From a bacterium (GTDB lineage Bacteria > Pseudomonadota > Alphaproteobacteria > Caulobacterales > Hyphomonadaceae), in contig WGML01000002.1 of the NCBI GenBank assembly GCA_016125045.1, positions 62,001 to 126,000 of the forward strand: 64,000 nucleotides of DNA, written 5' to 3'. The position numbers were made by a program, and so were the translations under genes. This document shows, piece by piece, positions 8,000-17,490 of the stretch. The stretch's first letter is position 1, and each line of letters begins with the position of its first letter. A model generated the notes under the pieces. It was not told the DNA's origin. It saw only the letters and a program-made list of their open reading frames with translations, and searched no databases.

Positions 8000-9541
8000 A
8001 TGTTCGGTAAACGCACGACGACAGGAGGGCCCACGGACGGCGCTGGCGATCCGCCGCCGCCGCCAAAGCCGGTGCATGATCCGCCGCCGCAGGTCCGCCC
8101 GGCGGTCGCCGCTGCTCCGCCCCCTGCGCCCGCGGCCCCGGCGCCCGCGCCTGCCGCCGCGGCGGCTCGCCCCGCTCCTGGTCGTCCGGCGCCCAAACAG
8201 GCGGCGCCGAAGGCGGCTACCCCGCCCAAGGAGCGGGTGTTCGAGGTCGACACGCGTTCCGAGGATTACTACCGGGTCAAGACGGAAGTCTTCAGTGCAC
8301 TGATTGATACAATCGATCTGTCGCAGCTCGCCCAGCTCGATCAGGAGAGCGCGCGGGAGGAGATCCGCGACATCGTCATCGAGATCATTTCGATCAAGAA
8401 TGTGATGATGTCCGTCTCCGAGCAGGAAACCCTGCTCGAGGAAATCTGCAATGACGTGCTGGGCTACGGCCCGCTCGAACCGCTGCTCGCCCGGGACGAC
8501 ATCGCGGACATCATGGTCAATGGCGCGGGAACGACCTACATTGAGGTCGCCGGCAAGATCCAGCGCACCAACATCCGGTTCCGCGACAACGCCCAGCTGA
8601 TGAACATCTGCCAGCGGATCGTCAGCCAGGTGGGTCGCCGGGTCGATGAAAGTTCGCCGATCTGCGACGCCCGATTGATGGACGGCTCCCGGGTCAACGT
8701 GATTGCGCCGCCGCTCGCGATCGACGGACCCGCGCTCACTATCCGGAAGTTCAAGAAGGACAAGCTCCGGATCACCGACCTCGTCAATTTCGGCTCGATC
8801 AGTTCTCCAGGGGCGGAGTTGTTGCGGGTTATTGGCGCCTGCCGTTGCAACACGCTTATCTCGGGCGGAACGGGGTCGGGCAAAACCACGCTGCTGAACA
8901 CGCTCACCGCCTTCATCGCGCCGGGAGAGCGGGTCATCACCTGCGAGGACGCCGCCGAACTCCAGCTCCAGCAGCCGCACGTCGTTCGCCTTGAAACCCG
9001 CCCGCCCAACCTTGAAGGGCAGGGCAAGATCTCGATGACGGACCTCGTCAAGAACTGCCTGCGTATGCGCCCTGACCGGATTATCGTGGGCGAGGTGAGG
9101 GGACCGGAAGCGTTCGACCTGCTGCAGGCCATGAACACGGGTCACGACGGTTCCATGGGGACGCTGCACGCCAACACGCCGCGCGAGGCGCTGTCCCGTC
9201 TTGAATCTATGATCACCATGGGCGGGTTCTCCCTCCCCCAGCGCACCATCCGCGAGATGATCGTCGGCTCCATCGACGTTGTCATCCAGGCGTCGCGTCT
9301 GCGCGACGGCAGCCGGAAGATCGTCTCGATCACCGAGGTGGTCGGCATCGAGGGCGACGTGATCGTGACGCAGGACATCATGCGCTACGAGATCGAGGGT
9401 GAGGACGTACACGGAAAGATTCTCGGCTCCCATCGAGGCACGGGCGTCGGCCGCCCGCGCTTCTGGGAGCGGGCGCGCTATTTCGGTCTCGAGGCGGACC
9501 TCGGAAAGGCGCTCGACAGTCTCGAGGAGGGCCAGGAATGA
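8000..9541 (+). CDS. cpaF: Tad pilus secretion ATPase CpaF/TadA
   Basis: 513 aa. Residues 1 to about 75 form a Pro/Ala-rich linker. The GSPII_E/VirB11-type ATPase core follows, with Walker A GGTGSGKTTLLN near residues 290-300, an Asp box (ITCEDAAELQL), LRMRPDRIIVGEVRGPEA (Walker B and nearby) and the His box GSMGTLHANTPREAL. It is the cytoplasmic hexameric motor that drives Flp polymerisation. It overlaps tadB by 4 bp (ATGA), so the two are translationally coupled. Confidence 0.97.
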   Translation: MFGKRTTTGGPTDGAGDPPPPPKPVHDPPPQVRPAVAAAPPPAPAAPAPAPAAAAARPAPGRPAPKQAAPKAATPPKERVFEVDTRSEDYYRVKTEVFSALIDTIDLSQLAQLDQESAREEIRDIVIEIISIKNVMMSVSEQETLLEEICNDVLGYGPLEPLLARDDIADIMVNGAGTTYIEVAGKIQRTNIRFRDNAQLMNICQRIVSQVGRRVDESSPICDARLMDGSRVNVIAPPLAIDGPALTIRKFKKDKLRITDLVNFGSISSPGAELLRVIGACRCNTLISGGTGSGKTTLLNTLTAFIAPGERVITCEDAAELQLQQPHVVRLETRPPNLEGQGKISMTDLVKNCLRMRPDRIIVGEVRGPEAFDLLQAMNTGHDGSMGTLHANTPREALSRLESMITMGGFSLPQRTIREMIVGSIDVVIQASRLRDGSRKIVSITEVVGIEGDVIVTQDIMRYEIEGEDVHGKILGSHRGTGVGRPRFWERARYFGLEADLGKALDSLEEGQE

Positions 9542-10515
9542 GCGAACAGCTGCTCTATCTGATGATCGGCGGCGGGTTCACCCTTCTCCTCGCCGGAGCC
9601 TTCGTTTTTTCGGCGAAGCCCGCAACCTACACCAAGCGGCTCAAGATGATCGCCGCCGGCGAACGACGCCAGCGCGGACCTGACCCCAACGCCATGCGTC
9701 GCAAGGCCATCCAGGAGACGGTGAAGGGCCTTCGCGAAAAGGAATCGCAGATCCGCAAGGGCCGCGTCGCAGGCAAGTCGATCGAGGACCGCATCCGCCA
9801 GGCCGGCCTCAACATCCCTGTGTCAACCTTCTGGATCGCATCGGGCGTGTCCGCCGTCGTCGCCGCCGGCGTCGCCTGGTATGTCAGCGGCTACTGGCTG
9901 CTTGCGGTTCTTGCGACGATCGTCGCCGGTCTTGGCCTTCCGCGCTGGGTGCTCGGCGCGCTGATCGGCGCGAGGCAGAAGAAATTCATGATGCAGTTCG
10001 CCGACGCGCTCGACATCATCGTGCGCGGCGTCAAATCGGGTCTGCCGCTCACCGAATGCCTTCGGATCATCGCCCGGGAATCGTCCGAGCCGCTGAAGAA
10101 TGAGTTCGAGCGGGTCTGCGACGGTCTCGCCATGGGCCAGTCGATCGACCAGGCGCTGGACAGGCTTTATCAGCGCACGCCCATTCAAGAGGTGAACTTC
10201 TTCAACATCGTGATGGCGATCCAGCAGAAGGCCGGCGGAAACCTCTCCGAGGCGCTCGGCAACCTCGCCACGGTGCTCCGCGGCCGCAAGCTCTTGCGCG
10301 AGAAGATCAAGGCGCTCTCAGCCGAAGCGAAGGCGTCGGCCCTGATCATCGGTTCGCTGCCCATCATCGTCATGCTCCTAGTCTATCTGACGACGCCGGA
10401 CTACATCATGAGCCTGTTCACCGATCCCACCGGCCACTTCATCCTCCTCATCGCCACCGTGATGATGGGGCTCGGCATCTACATCATGCGGACGATGATC
10501 AACTTCGACTTCTGA
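9538..10515 (+). CDS. tadB: Tad pilus inner-membrane platform protein TadB
   Basis: 325 aa. An N-terminal span (residues 5-25), a basic cytoplasmic region, two spans (about 100-145), the type II secretion F domain (about 150-275; MQFADALDIIVRGVKSGLPL, QEVNFFNIVMAIQQKAGGNLSEALGNLA) and two C-terminal spans. This is one half of the inner-membrane platform on which CpaF acts. The start ATG overlaps the cpaF stop by 4 bp; tadC follows after 9 bp. Confidence 0.95.
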   Translation: MSEQLLYLMIGGGFTLLLAGAFVFSAKPATYTKRLKMIAAGERRQRGPDPNAMRRKAIQETVKGLREKESQIRKGRVAGKSIEDRIRQAGLNIPVSTFWIASGVSAVVAAGVAWYVSGYWLLAVLATIVAGLGLPRWVLGALIGARQKKFMMQFADALDIIVRGVKSGLPLTECLRIIARESSEPLKNEFERVCDGLAMGQSIDQALDRLYQRTPIQEVNFFNIVMAIQQKAGGNLSEALGNLATVLRGRKLLREKIKALSAEAKASALIIGSLPIIVMLLVYLTTPDYIMSLFTDPTGHFILLIATVMMGLGIYIMRTMINFDF

Positions 10516-10524
10516 GGTCAGGCG

Positions 10525-11499
10525 ATGGACTATCTCATTTCGCAGGTCACGAACCCCCTCGTCATCGCGATCGTGGTCGGCGGGTTGCTGTGCTGCATCA
10601 CCGCGATGACCCTCGCTGCTCCGGCGTTCAACAAGGACCGCCTCGAGTCGCGCCTCAAGGCCGTCGCCAACCGCCGCGAGGAGCTGCGCAAGAAGAACCG
10701 CGCCGAGGTTGAGCAGAAATCGCTGCGCCGCACCGACTCAAGCTGGGTCAAGAAGCTCGTCGACCAGCTCAGCCTCCAGAAGCTGCTGGAGGACCCGAAC
10801 GTCGCCTCGAAGCTGGTCCAGGCGGGCTTTCGCGGCCCGCGCCCCGTCTCGGTGTTCTATTTCTTCCGCTTCACCATGCCGATCGTCTTCGGCGTTGGCG
10901 CGTTCGTCTATCTCTGGTTCGTCAACGATCACGGCCAGACCCAGCAGGTGCGCCTCGCGCTCGCGATGTTCGCCTTCGCGGCGGGCTTCTACGGCCCGAA
11001 CATCTATCTCGAAAACTTGGTCCAGAAGCGCCGGACGTCGATCATGCGGGCGTTCCCGGACTGCCTCGACATGCTGCTGATTTGCGTGGAGTCCGGCATG
11101 TCGATCGAGCAGGGCTTCGCCCGGGTCGCCGAGGAGATCGGAACGGCGTCGCCCGAGCTCGCCGAGGAACTCGCGCTCACCACCGCTGAACTGTCCTATC
11201 TCCAGGATCGTCGCGCGGCCTACTACAATCTCGCGGAACGGACGAACCACCCCGGCGTCAAGGGCGTCGCGATGGCGCTGGTGCAGGCCGAGAAGTACGG
11301 CACGCCGCTCGGCAGCGCGCTGCGGGTGATGGCCAAGGAAAACCGCGACTTGCGCGTCACCGAGGCGGAGAAGAAGGCGGCGGCGCTGCCCGCCCAGCTC
11401 ACCGTGCCGATGATCGTGTTCTTTCTGCCCGTTCTGTTCCTGGTGATCCTCGGCCCCGCCTATATCAAGATCCAGGGCATGAACATGCCGGGCAATTAG
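10525..11499 (+). CDS. tadC: Tad pilus inner-membrane platform protein TadC
   Basis: 324 aa, same architecture as TadB: an N-terminal span (about 10-33), a charged cytoplasmic region, spans around 110-160, a type II secretion F domain (MRAFPDCLDMLLICVESGMS, LALTTAELSYL) and C-terminal spans ending VILGPAYIKI. It is the second platform subunit and the last gene of the + strand cpa run. TadE/F/G minor pilin genes do not follow; the next gene is on the other strand. Confidence 0.95.
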   Translation: MDYLISQVTNPLVIAIVVGGLLCCITAMTLAAPAFNKDRLESRLKAVANRREELRKKNRAEVEQKSLRRTDSSWVKKLVDQLSLQKLLEDPNVASKLVQAGFRGPRPVSVFYFFRFTMPIVFGVGAFVYLWFVNDHGQTQQVRLALAMFAFAAGFYGPNIYLENLVQKRRTSIMRAFPDCLDMLLICVESGMSIEQGFARVAEEIGTASPELAEELALTTAELSYLQDRRAAYYNLAERTNHPGVKGVAMALVQAEKYGTPLGSALRVMAKENRDLRVTEAEKKAAALPAQLTVPMIVFFLPVLFLVILGPAYIKIQGMNMPGN

Positions 11500-11512
11500 C
11501 CCGGGCCGCCGC

Positions 11513-13069
11513 TCAAGGGCCGGGCCGGAACAGGTTGCGCTTGCCGTCGGGGTGGCGCGCCACCACGCCTCGTCGTCCGACGCCCTCGCGCGATTCAAGG
11601 TCCCGCAGGGTCGCCTCGTCGTCCGGAGTGAGCGCAACGAAGCGGCGGTCCTGCTCGTCGCGCCCGATGACGATCCCCATCCGATAGCCCTCGCGCGAAT
11701 GGATCACGGTGTAGGTCTCGATCCGGGCGGGCCCCTCCGGTGTCTCGGTCGTCTCAGGGCGGGGGCCGCGATCGATGTCGTGCTGAAGCTCCTTCCCCGC
11801 ACCGACGTCAAATGGTGCTTCGGGCGCGGCCGTTGAATAGATCCCGATCGAATGCTTGGTCAGATACCAGCCATTCGCCGTGATGAGTCCGAACGACCCG
11901 GGAGATGCGCGCAGCCGCTGCATCATCGTCGCCACCGAGTGCAGCGCGTAGTTGTTTCCGGGGCCGCCGAAATAGGGCAGGCCGCCCGTCACCGACAAAC
12001 CGCGCGGATCGTTCGTGTCGACCCCGAGCGCCTCGGCCGCGATGCGCACTGCGGAGGGAAAACAGGAATAGATGTCGAATGCGCCGATCCGTTCGACGCC
12101 AACGCCGACCATCTCCAGAGCCCGACGCCCGGCGGCCGCGATCGCGGGGCTGGAGACATAGTCCTGACGCTCGAGCACGCTCCAATGATCATTCGCGTCC
12201 GCATGGCCGTGCAGGAACACCATCCGGTCCGCTGCGACGCCGAGCGCACGCGCTTTCTCAAGGCTGGTGATGATCACCGCGGCGGACTGATCCACCTGCA
12301 TGATGGCGTTGACGTTCTTCGGATAGGGATAGCCGACCATCCGGTTGTTCGGCGTGGTGGTCATCAGCTCGTCCGGAGACCGCGCCTTGCGGAACCAGGC
12401 GTGCGGGTGGGACGCGGCGACCGCGGTGAACGGGGCGAACAGCTCGCCGATGGCGCGCTCATGGTCTGAGAGCGACCGCCCGTCGCGCGCCCGGAGCGCG
12501 TTCTCGAACAGCGGATAGACGTTGGTCGGGTAGTTAAGCCCGTGTCTGTCCTCATGACGGCTGCTCCCCTCCCGGGGGTCGCCGAACCGTTCGGGCGCAT
12601 CGAAATCGTTTATCGCCTCCCAGTCGCGCTCCCAGTCCGCAAAGCCCGCGCCGGACTTCAGCCGCTTGATCAGCGACCCAAGGAATTCGCAGCCGGCGAC
12701 CAGCGCAAACTCGCTTTCCCCGAGCGCGATCCGCCGGCAGACAAGATTGATCGCCTGTTGCGGCGTGTTGCCGCCCATATGTCCATAGACCGACCAGCGC
12801 GGCGACGCCTTCATGCGCGCGGCGAGACTTGCCGCCGGATTGCGCAGCCGCGGGACCGGCAGGGCCGCCAATTGTCCCGGCGCATCGACCGTCAGGCCGA
12901 TCGTCGTCAGGGCGTCGATTTCGCTCAGCATCGAGGGGTGGAGGCCTGCGTCTTCCGCCGCGCGTCCGGCCGCTGCGGACATGAGGCCGAGCGGTGAGGG
13001 CGAGGCGTCCGCCGCTCCGCGCCAGACATCCTGTCCGGCGCCGATCAGCACCGGGGTATGGCGATCCAT
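11513..13069 (-). CDS. Thiolase-family acetyl-CoA acetyltransferase (SCP2-thiolase-like)
   Basis: 518 aa, start ATG at 13069. The N-terminal two thirds follow the thiolase fold: VLIGAGQDVWRG at the start, GNTPQQAINLVCRRIALGE, VAGCEFLGS in the nucleophile region, and a later half with IDIYSCFPSAV-like and GGLPYFGGPGNNY motifs (seen here as FDIYSCFP and GGLPYFGGPGN). The C-terminal ~90 residues form a small beta-rich extension found in acetyltransferase-like thiolases. Likely substrate is an acyl-CoA of fatty-acid or sterol-type beta-oxidation, but this is not determined. It lies between tadC and the tadD-like gene with no obvious functional link to the pilus. Confidence 0.85.
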   Translation of the reverse strand: MDRHTPVLIGAGQDVWRGAADASPSPLGLMSAAAGRAAEDAGLHPSMLSEIDALTTIGLTVDAPGQLAALPVPRLRNPAASLAARMKASPRWSVYGHMGGNTPQQAINLVCRRIALGESEFALVAGCEFLGSLIKRLKSGAGFADWERDWEAINDFDAPERFGDPREGSSRHEDRHGLNYPTNVYPLFENALRARDGRSLSDHERAIGELFAPFTAVAASHPHAWFRKARSPDELMTTTPNNRMVGYPYPKNVNAIMQVDQSAAVIITSLEKARALGVAADRMVFLHGHADANDHWSVLERQDYVSSPAIAAAGRRALEMVGVGVERIGAFDIYSCFPSAVRIAAEALGVDTNDPRGLSVTGGLPYFGGPGNNYALHSVATMMQRLRASPGSFGLITANGWYLTKHSIGIYSTAAPEAPFDVGAGKELQHDIDRGPRPETTETPEGPARIETYTVIHSREGYRMGIVIGRDEQDRRFVALTPDDEATLRDLESREGVGRRGVVARHPDGKRNLFRPGP

Positions 13070-13170
13070 GCGTGTCTCCAGGCGGTGTGAAACGGGCGGC
13101 TTCCGGCGTCCGTCTCAAACATTATTCCGCCTCGCGTCAAGCGTGGTTCAGGCGTGCGCCGACCCTCGCT

Positions 13171-13980
13171 CTAGCCGGCGGACGGGGAAGCTGAGTCGAG
13201 GTCACGCCAGGTCCGGTTGGGGCTCAGGAGCGCGCGGAAATAGGTCGCCTGGCTTTCCAGCAGGGGCTTTGGCGTCTCCGCCTCGATCACCGTCACGGCC
13301 TCATCGAATTTCCCCTGAACCCCCAGAATCAATGAGAGATTCTGGCGGACGCGGGCATCCGCCCCGGGCGCCGCGGCCGCGATGCGGAGCTTTTCTTCTG
13401 CTTCCTTCGCCTTGCCGGAGAGGGCAAGCGACAGCCCGTAATTCGACAGGACCGACGGATTGTCCGGCGAAAGCGCCAGCGCCTTCAGATAGTAGCCCTG
13501 CGCGCCGACATGCTGACCGAGCGCGTCCATCGTGACGCCGATCAGTGACATCATCCGCCAGTCGTCCGATCCTGCGGCCTCTGCGTTGGCGAGCGCGGGC
13601 ACCGCGGTTTCAGGTCGCCCGAGGTCAAGGGCCGCCTGCGCCAGAACCATGGTGAGGCCCACATCGCCCGGCTTCAGCGCCAGCGCCTGCGCCGCGACAT
13701 CCGCCGCACGCTGGGTCGATCCGATCGCGCGCAGCACGTTTGCGAGCTTCAGGGCGGATTCATAGTCGTTGGGGTTGTTTTCGTATTCCTTGTTCCAGAA
13801 TGCCGCCTGCGCCAGCAATTCCTGCTGTCCGATCGCGTCCCGGTCCGCGCGTGATGCGGGCAGGATCGACTGCGCCTCGGCGTCGAGCATGATCTTTTCT
13901 TCGGCGGAGGGCGCTGACGCACATCCCGTCAGCGCTAGCACCATCGCGATGGCCGGAACGCACATTTGCCGGGGCTGCAT
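13171..13980 (-). CDS. TadD-like tetratricopeptide-repeat lipoprotein
   Basis: 269 aa from the ATG at 13980, which has AAGGAG 6 nt upstream; an in-frame TTG five codons earlier overlaps that site. The leader ends in lipobox ALTGC. TPR units run from about residue 55 to 235 (YESALKLANVLRAIGSTQRAADVAAQAL; ...YYLKALALSPDNPSVLSNYGLSLALSGKAKEAEEKL..., given as landmarks). TadD lipoproteins are required for Tad pilus assembly, and proximity to cpaA-tadC supports that role. It is on the opposite strand, separated by the thiolase gene, so it has its own promoter. Confidence 0.85.
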   Translation of the reverse strand: MQPRQMCVPAIAMVLALTGCASAPSAEEKIMLDAEAQSILPASRADRDAIGQQELLAQAAFWNKEYENNPNDYESALKLANVLRAIGSTQRAADVAAQALALKPGDVGLTMVLAQAALDLGRPETAVPALANAEAAGSDDWRMMSLIGVTMDALGQHVGAQGYYLKALALSPDNPSVLSNYGLSLALSGKAKEAEEKLRIAAAAPGADARVRQNLSLILGVQGKFDEAVTVIEAETPKPLLESQATYFRALLSPNRTWRDLDSASPSAG

Positions 13981-14068
13981 TTGGAACTCCTTCAAGTGTA
14001 GTAAGGCAAGTTTGAGGGAAGCCGCATCAAGGAATCGTTAAGTCCCGGCGGAGCTGAAAGGTGAAAGC

Positions 14069-15445
14069 ATGACGTTGGGGATCGAGGCATCGAACGCCGC
14101 AGCGACGCGGCTTGCGCTCGTCACGCGGGAGGGTGTGGACGCTTTCCTGAAGAGCGTCGATCCGGCGTTGCAAGGTCAGGTCAGCGCACACGTGGCCGCC
14201 AGCGGCTTCAAGGGAGAACCCGGCCGCGTTCTCATTGTTCCCGATGCGTCGGGAGGCGTCGCGCTCGCGATCGCTGGCGCGGGCGACGGCGAGGATCCCT
14301 TCGTGTGCGCGCCGCTTCCCTCCGCGCTTCCCGGCGGCGCCTATCGCCTTGATGTGAGTCCCCCCCGCCTCACCGAACCGCTCTGTGCGATCGCCTGGTC
14401 TGACGGGGCGTATCGCTTCAACCGGTACAGGCGCGAGATCGACACCCCGGCGCGGCTCGTCATTGCTCCAGGAGAGGGCGGCGCAGAAACGCTGCGTATC
14501 GCTGCGGCGACCGACTGGCTGCGGGATCTGGTGAACACGCCGGCGCGCGACATGGGGCCCGGGGCGCTTGCGGCTGAAGCCGAGGCGTTGGCGCTTCGCC
14601 ATGGCGCGGACGTCACGATCGTGACCGGCGACGAGCTTGCCTCGGGTTACCCTCTGGTCGACGCCGTCGGCCGCGCGGCTGAAGACCCGCCGCGCTTTGT
14701 GGAAATCTCCTGGGGCGACGCCAATGCGCCACGGGTCGCGATCGTCGGAAAGGGCGTCTCATTCGACACGGGCGGACTCAATCTGAAGACCGGCGACGGC
14801 ATGGGGCTGATGAAGAAGGACATGGGCGGCGCTGCCCACGCCCTGGCGCTCGCCCGGCTTGTGATGGAGGCGGCGCTGCCGGTACGGCTCAGCGTCTTCC
14901 TGCCGATTGTCGAGAACGCGATCGGCGCGGGCGCTTTCCGGCCCGGCGACATTCTGCCCAGCCGGGCGGGGCTCACCATCGAGATCGACAACACGGACGC
15001 CGAGGGCCGCCTCATTCTCGCCGATGCTCTCACCCGCGCCTGTGAGGGCGCGCCCGAACTGTTGATCGATTTTGCGACCCTCACCGGGGCGGCGCGCGTG
15101 GCCCTCGGCCCCGATCTTGCGCCCATGTACACCGACGACGCCGCGCTCGCCGAGGCCATCTCTCAGGGCGGCGCGGCCTGGGCGGATCCGGTTTGGCGCA
15201 TGCCGCTCTGGCGCAATTATGAAAGCCAGCTCAAGAGCCCGATCGCCGACATGAAGAACACCGGCGACGGCCCCATGGCGGGATCGATCACCGCGGCGCT
15301 GTTCCTTAAACGCTTCGTGTCGGCGCCGTCATGGGTGCACTTCGATGTGTGGGCGTGGCGTGGGGCGCGTTACGGACGGCCGGCGGGCGCGGCGGCGTGC
15401 GGCTTGCGGGCGGTGTGGGCGATGTTGCAGGCCCGCTATCGCTGA
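14069..15445 (+). CDS. Leucyl aminopeptidase family (M17) metallopeptidase
   Basis: 458 aa cytosolic aminopeptidase. The C-terminal catalytic domain carries the M17 metal and active-site segments: GKGVSFDTGGLNLK, MKKDMGGAAHALAL, and the family signature NTDAEGRLILADAL. The N-terminal domain is short and variable, as in alphaproteobacterial PepB-like forms. An AAAGG ribosome site lies just upstream. It is divergent from the tadD-like gene and convergent with the cytochrome gene at 15503. Releases N-terminal residues from peptides using two divalent metals. Confidence 0.93.
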   Translation: MTLGIEASNAAATRLALVTREGVDAFLKSVDPALQGQVSAHVAASGFKGEPGRVLIVPDASGGVALAIAGAGDGEDPFVCAPLPSALPGGAYRLDVSPPRLTEPLCAIAWSDGAYRFNRYRREIDTPARLVIAPGEGGAETLRIAAATDWLRDLVNTPARDMGPGALAAEAEALALRHGADVTIVTGDELASGYPLVDAVGRAAEDPPRFVEISWGDANAPRVAIVGKGVSFDTGGLNLKTGDGMGLMKKDMGGAAHALALARLVMEAALPVRLSVFLPIVENAIGAGAFRPGDILPSRAGLTIEIDNTDAEGRLILADALTRACEGAPELLIDFATLTGAARVALGPDLAPMYTDDAALAEAISQGGAAWADPVWRMPLWRNYESQLKSPIADMKNTGDGPMAGSITAALFLKRFVSAPSWVHFDVWAWRGARYGRPAGAAACGLRAVWAMLQARYR

Positions 15446-15502
15446 CCCGGTTGAACAACCGTGCGGCGCTGCGCCCGTCGCGGCCGGATCAGGGGCTCGG
15501 CT

Positions 15503-16246
15503 TCAGGGATTGAGCGGGGCGGAGGTCGGCTGAGCCGTCGCGGGGGCTTCCGCGGGAGGCGTCTCGGATGTCGGCTGCACCGGCGTTTCGCCTGAGGCGG
15601 GGGCTTCGCCAGCCGGCGCTTCACCCGCTGAACCCTCACCCTCCGTGGGGGCGCCTTCGACCGGCGCTGCTTCCGCCGACTGGACCGGCAACGGCTCCGG
15701 CAACGGCATCTCGCTGCCCGGATCGGCGAGCGTGCGCAGGTAAGCGATCAGGTCGGCGCGGTCCTTTTCCTTGCGTATGCCGATGAAGTTCATCGACGTT
15801 CCCGGGGCATAAGCCTTCGGGCGCTCGAGAAATTTGTCGAGATGCTCGTAATCCCAAACGCCTTCGAGCGAGGTCAGCCCGTCGGAGTTCGTGGCGTATC
15901 CAAAACCCGGATGGGAAGCGATGTCGCGGCCGACGACGCCCCAGAGCGGCGGGCCCTGAAGCGACGCCGCGCCCTTTTCAAAAAGATGGCACTGGAGGCA
16001 TTTCGCGGCGACGGTTTCACCGGCCGCGGGATCGGCGCTCATCAGGAAGGTGTAATAATCGCGCGGCCCTTCAGGCTCGACGGCTCCGCCGTCAGCGGAT
16101 GGCGCGTTGGCGACCTCGATCGCATAGCCTTCCGCTTCATGCTTTTCATGATGGAAAAACTGGTGCGACACCTCGTTGAGGCCGATCGCCAGCAGCCCTG
16201 TCATGAGGACCGCGGCGGCGATCTTGTTGAAGCCCAAATCGCTCAT
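15503..16246 (-). CDS. Membrane-anchored cytochrome c (CycM-like)
   Basis: 247 aa. One N-terminal anchor (residues 8-26, uncleaved type), then a class I cytochrome c domain with haem site CLQCH (Cys83, Cys86, His87), GPPLWGVVGR, and the axial Met in GTSMNFIGI. The C-terminal ~60 residues are Pro/Ala/Glu-rich and disordered. In alphaproteobacteria such CycM-type proteins carry electrons to cytochrome oxidase on the periplasmic side of the membrane. It is divergent from pheA, a common alphaproteobacterial pairing. Confidence 0.93.
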   Translation of the reverse strand: MSDLGFNKIAAAVLMTGLLAIGLNEVSHQFFHHEKHEAEGYAIEVANAPSADGGAVEPEGPRDYYTFLMSADPAAGETVAAKCLQCHLFEKGAASLQGPPLWGVVGRDIASHPGFGYATNSDGLTSLEGVWDYEHLDKFLERPKAYAPGTSMNFIGIRKEKDRADLIAYLRTLADPGSEMPLPEPLPVQSAEAAPVEGAPTEGEGSAGEAPAGEAPASGETPVQPTSETPPAEAPATAQPTSAPLNP

Positions 16247-16435
16247 GTGAACCGCTCACATCCAGTCAAGGGGATCGATCTGTGGTCTATCCAGCGTAAA
16301 CGGACCGCTGACCCCGGACCACGACTCACCCCGGCTGCTTGATCGACGTGCTTTTGACACGCTAGCACTCGCCCGGCAACTCCAACCGCTTGGGCGAAAC
16401 GACGCATAAGCGCCAGTCAGAAATGGACGCCAGAC

Positions 16436-17287
16436 ATGGGACGGATCGCCTTTCAGGGGGAGCTCGGCGCGAACTCGCACATCGCCTGCCGCGAGACCCA
16501 TCCGCACCTGGAGCCCCTGCCTTGCGCAACATTCGAGGATGTGTTCGCGGCGGCGGCGGGCGGCGAGGCCGACCTCGCCATGATCCCGGTGGAAAACACC
16601 ATCGCCGGGCGTGTCGCCGACATCCATCATCTGTTGCCGACATCGCCCCTGAAGATCATCGGTGAGCATTTCATGCCCATCCGCTTTCACCTGATGAGCG
16701 TGCGGGGGGCGACGCTTGGCGGCGTCAAGGAGGCGTGCAGCCACATCATGGCGCTGGGCCAGTGCCGAAAATTCCTCCGGGAGCATGCGATCACGCCCCG
16801 CACCGCGTCGGATACGGCGGGCGCCGCCCGCGAGGTGGCGGAGCGCGGCGATCCCCGCGTCGCCGCAATCGCGCCGGCGCTCGCGGCCGAGGTCTACGGT
16901 CTCGACGTTCTGGCGCAAAACATCGAGGACGCCGAGCACAACACGACGCGCTTCGTGATCATGCAGCGCGATGGTGCGTCCCAACCCGCGGGAGACGGCG
17001 TCAGCGTCACAGCGTTTGTGTTCCGCGTCAGGAACGTGCCGTCGGCGCTCTACAAGGCGATGGGCGGATTTGCGACCAATGGCGTGAACATGACCAAGCT
17101 CGAGAGCTATCAGCTCGGCGGGTCCTTCACCGCGACGCAGTTCTACGCCGAAGTGGAAGCCCATCCCGACGAGCCGTCGCTTGCGCGCGCCTTGGAGGAA
17201 CTCGCCTTCTTCTCGACGGAGGTTCGGGTGCTCGGCGTGTTTCCGGCGCATCCGCAAAGGGCGATCCGAAATCGCGCGCCGAGCTGA
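16436..17287 (+). CDS. pheA: Prephenate dehydratase
   Basis: 283 aa monofunctional prephenate dehydratase (prephenate to phenylpyruvate, phenylalanine synthesis). The PDT domain spans about residues 3-180 with the N-terminal FQGELGANSH, ENTIAGRV, and the catalytic-loop motif NTTRFVIM. A C-terminal ACT domain (about 195-270; GGFATNGVNMTKLESY) is the phenylalanine-sensing regulatory unit. No chorismate mutase is fused. Start ATG at 16436; the next gene begins 200 bp on. Confidence 0.96.
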   Translation: MGRIAFQGELGANSHIACRETHPHLEPLPCATFEDVFAAAAGGEADLAMIPVENTIAGRVADIHHLLPTSPLKIIGEHFMPIRFHLMSVRGATLGGVKEACSHIMALGQCRKFLREHAITPRTASDTAGAAREVAERGDPRVAAIAPALAAEVYGLDVLAQNIEDAEHNTTRFVIMQRDGASQPAGDGVSVTAFVFRVRNVPSALYKAMGGFATNGVNMTKLESYQLGGSFTATQFYAEVEAHPDEPSLARALEELAFFSTEVRVLGVFPAHPQRAIRNRAPS

Positions 17288-17490
17288 TTCGTTGGTGCGC
17301 GGAGCTTCCGGAGTTAATCCTTAATACTGTCGCAACATCTTGCATGATGGCAAAATCAAGGCGGCGATAAGCGGCCATCAAAGCTGAATTCATAAAGTGA
17401 AAAACTTATACAATCTTTCATTTGATTGAGCGAATATTATACGCCACCCCAAGAGCGGCTGCGGGGCGACGATCAATATCGGAACCTCCC

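Noticed and set aside
7949-9433. 494-aa ORF on the minus strand
   Set aside because: Antisense to cpaF, His/Asp/Arg-rich composition typical of high-GC shadow frames, no recognisable domain.
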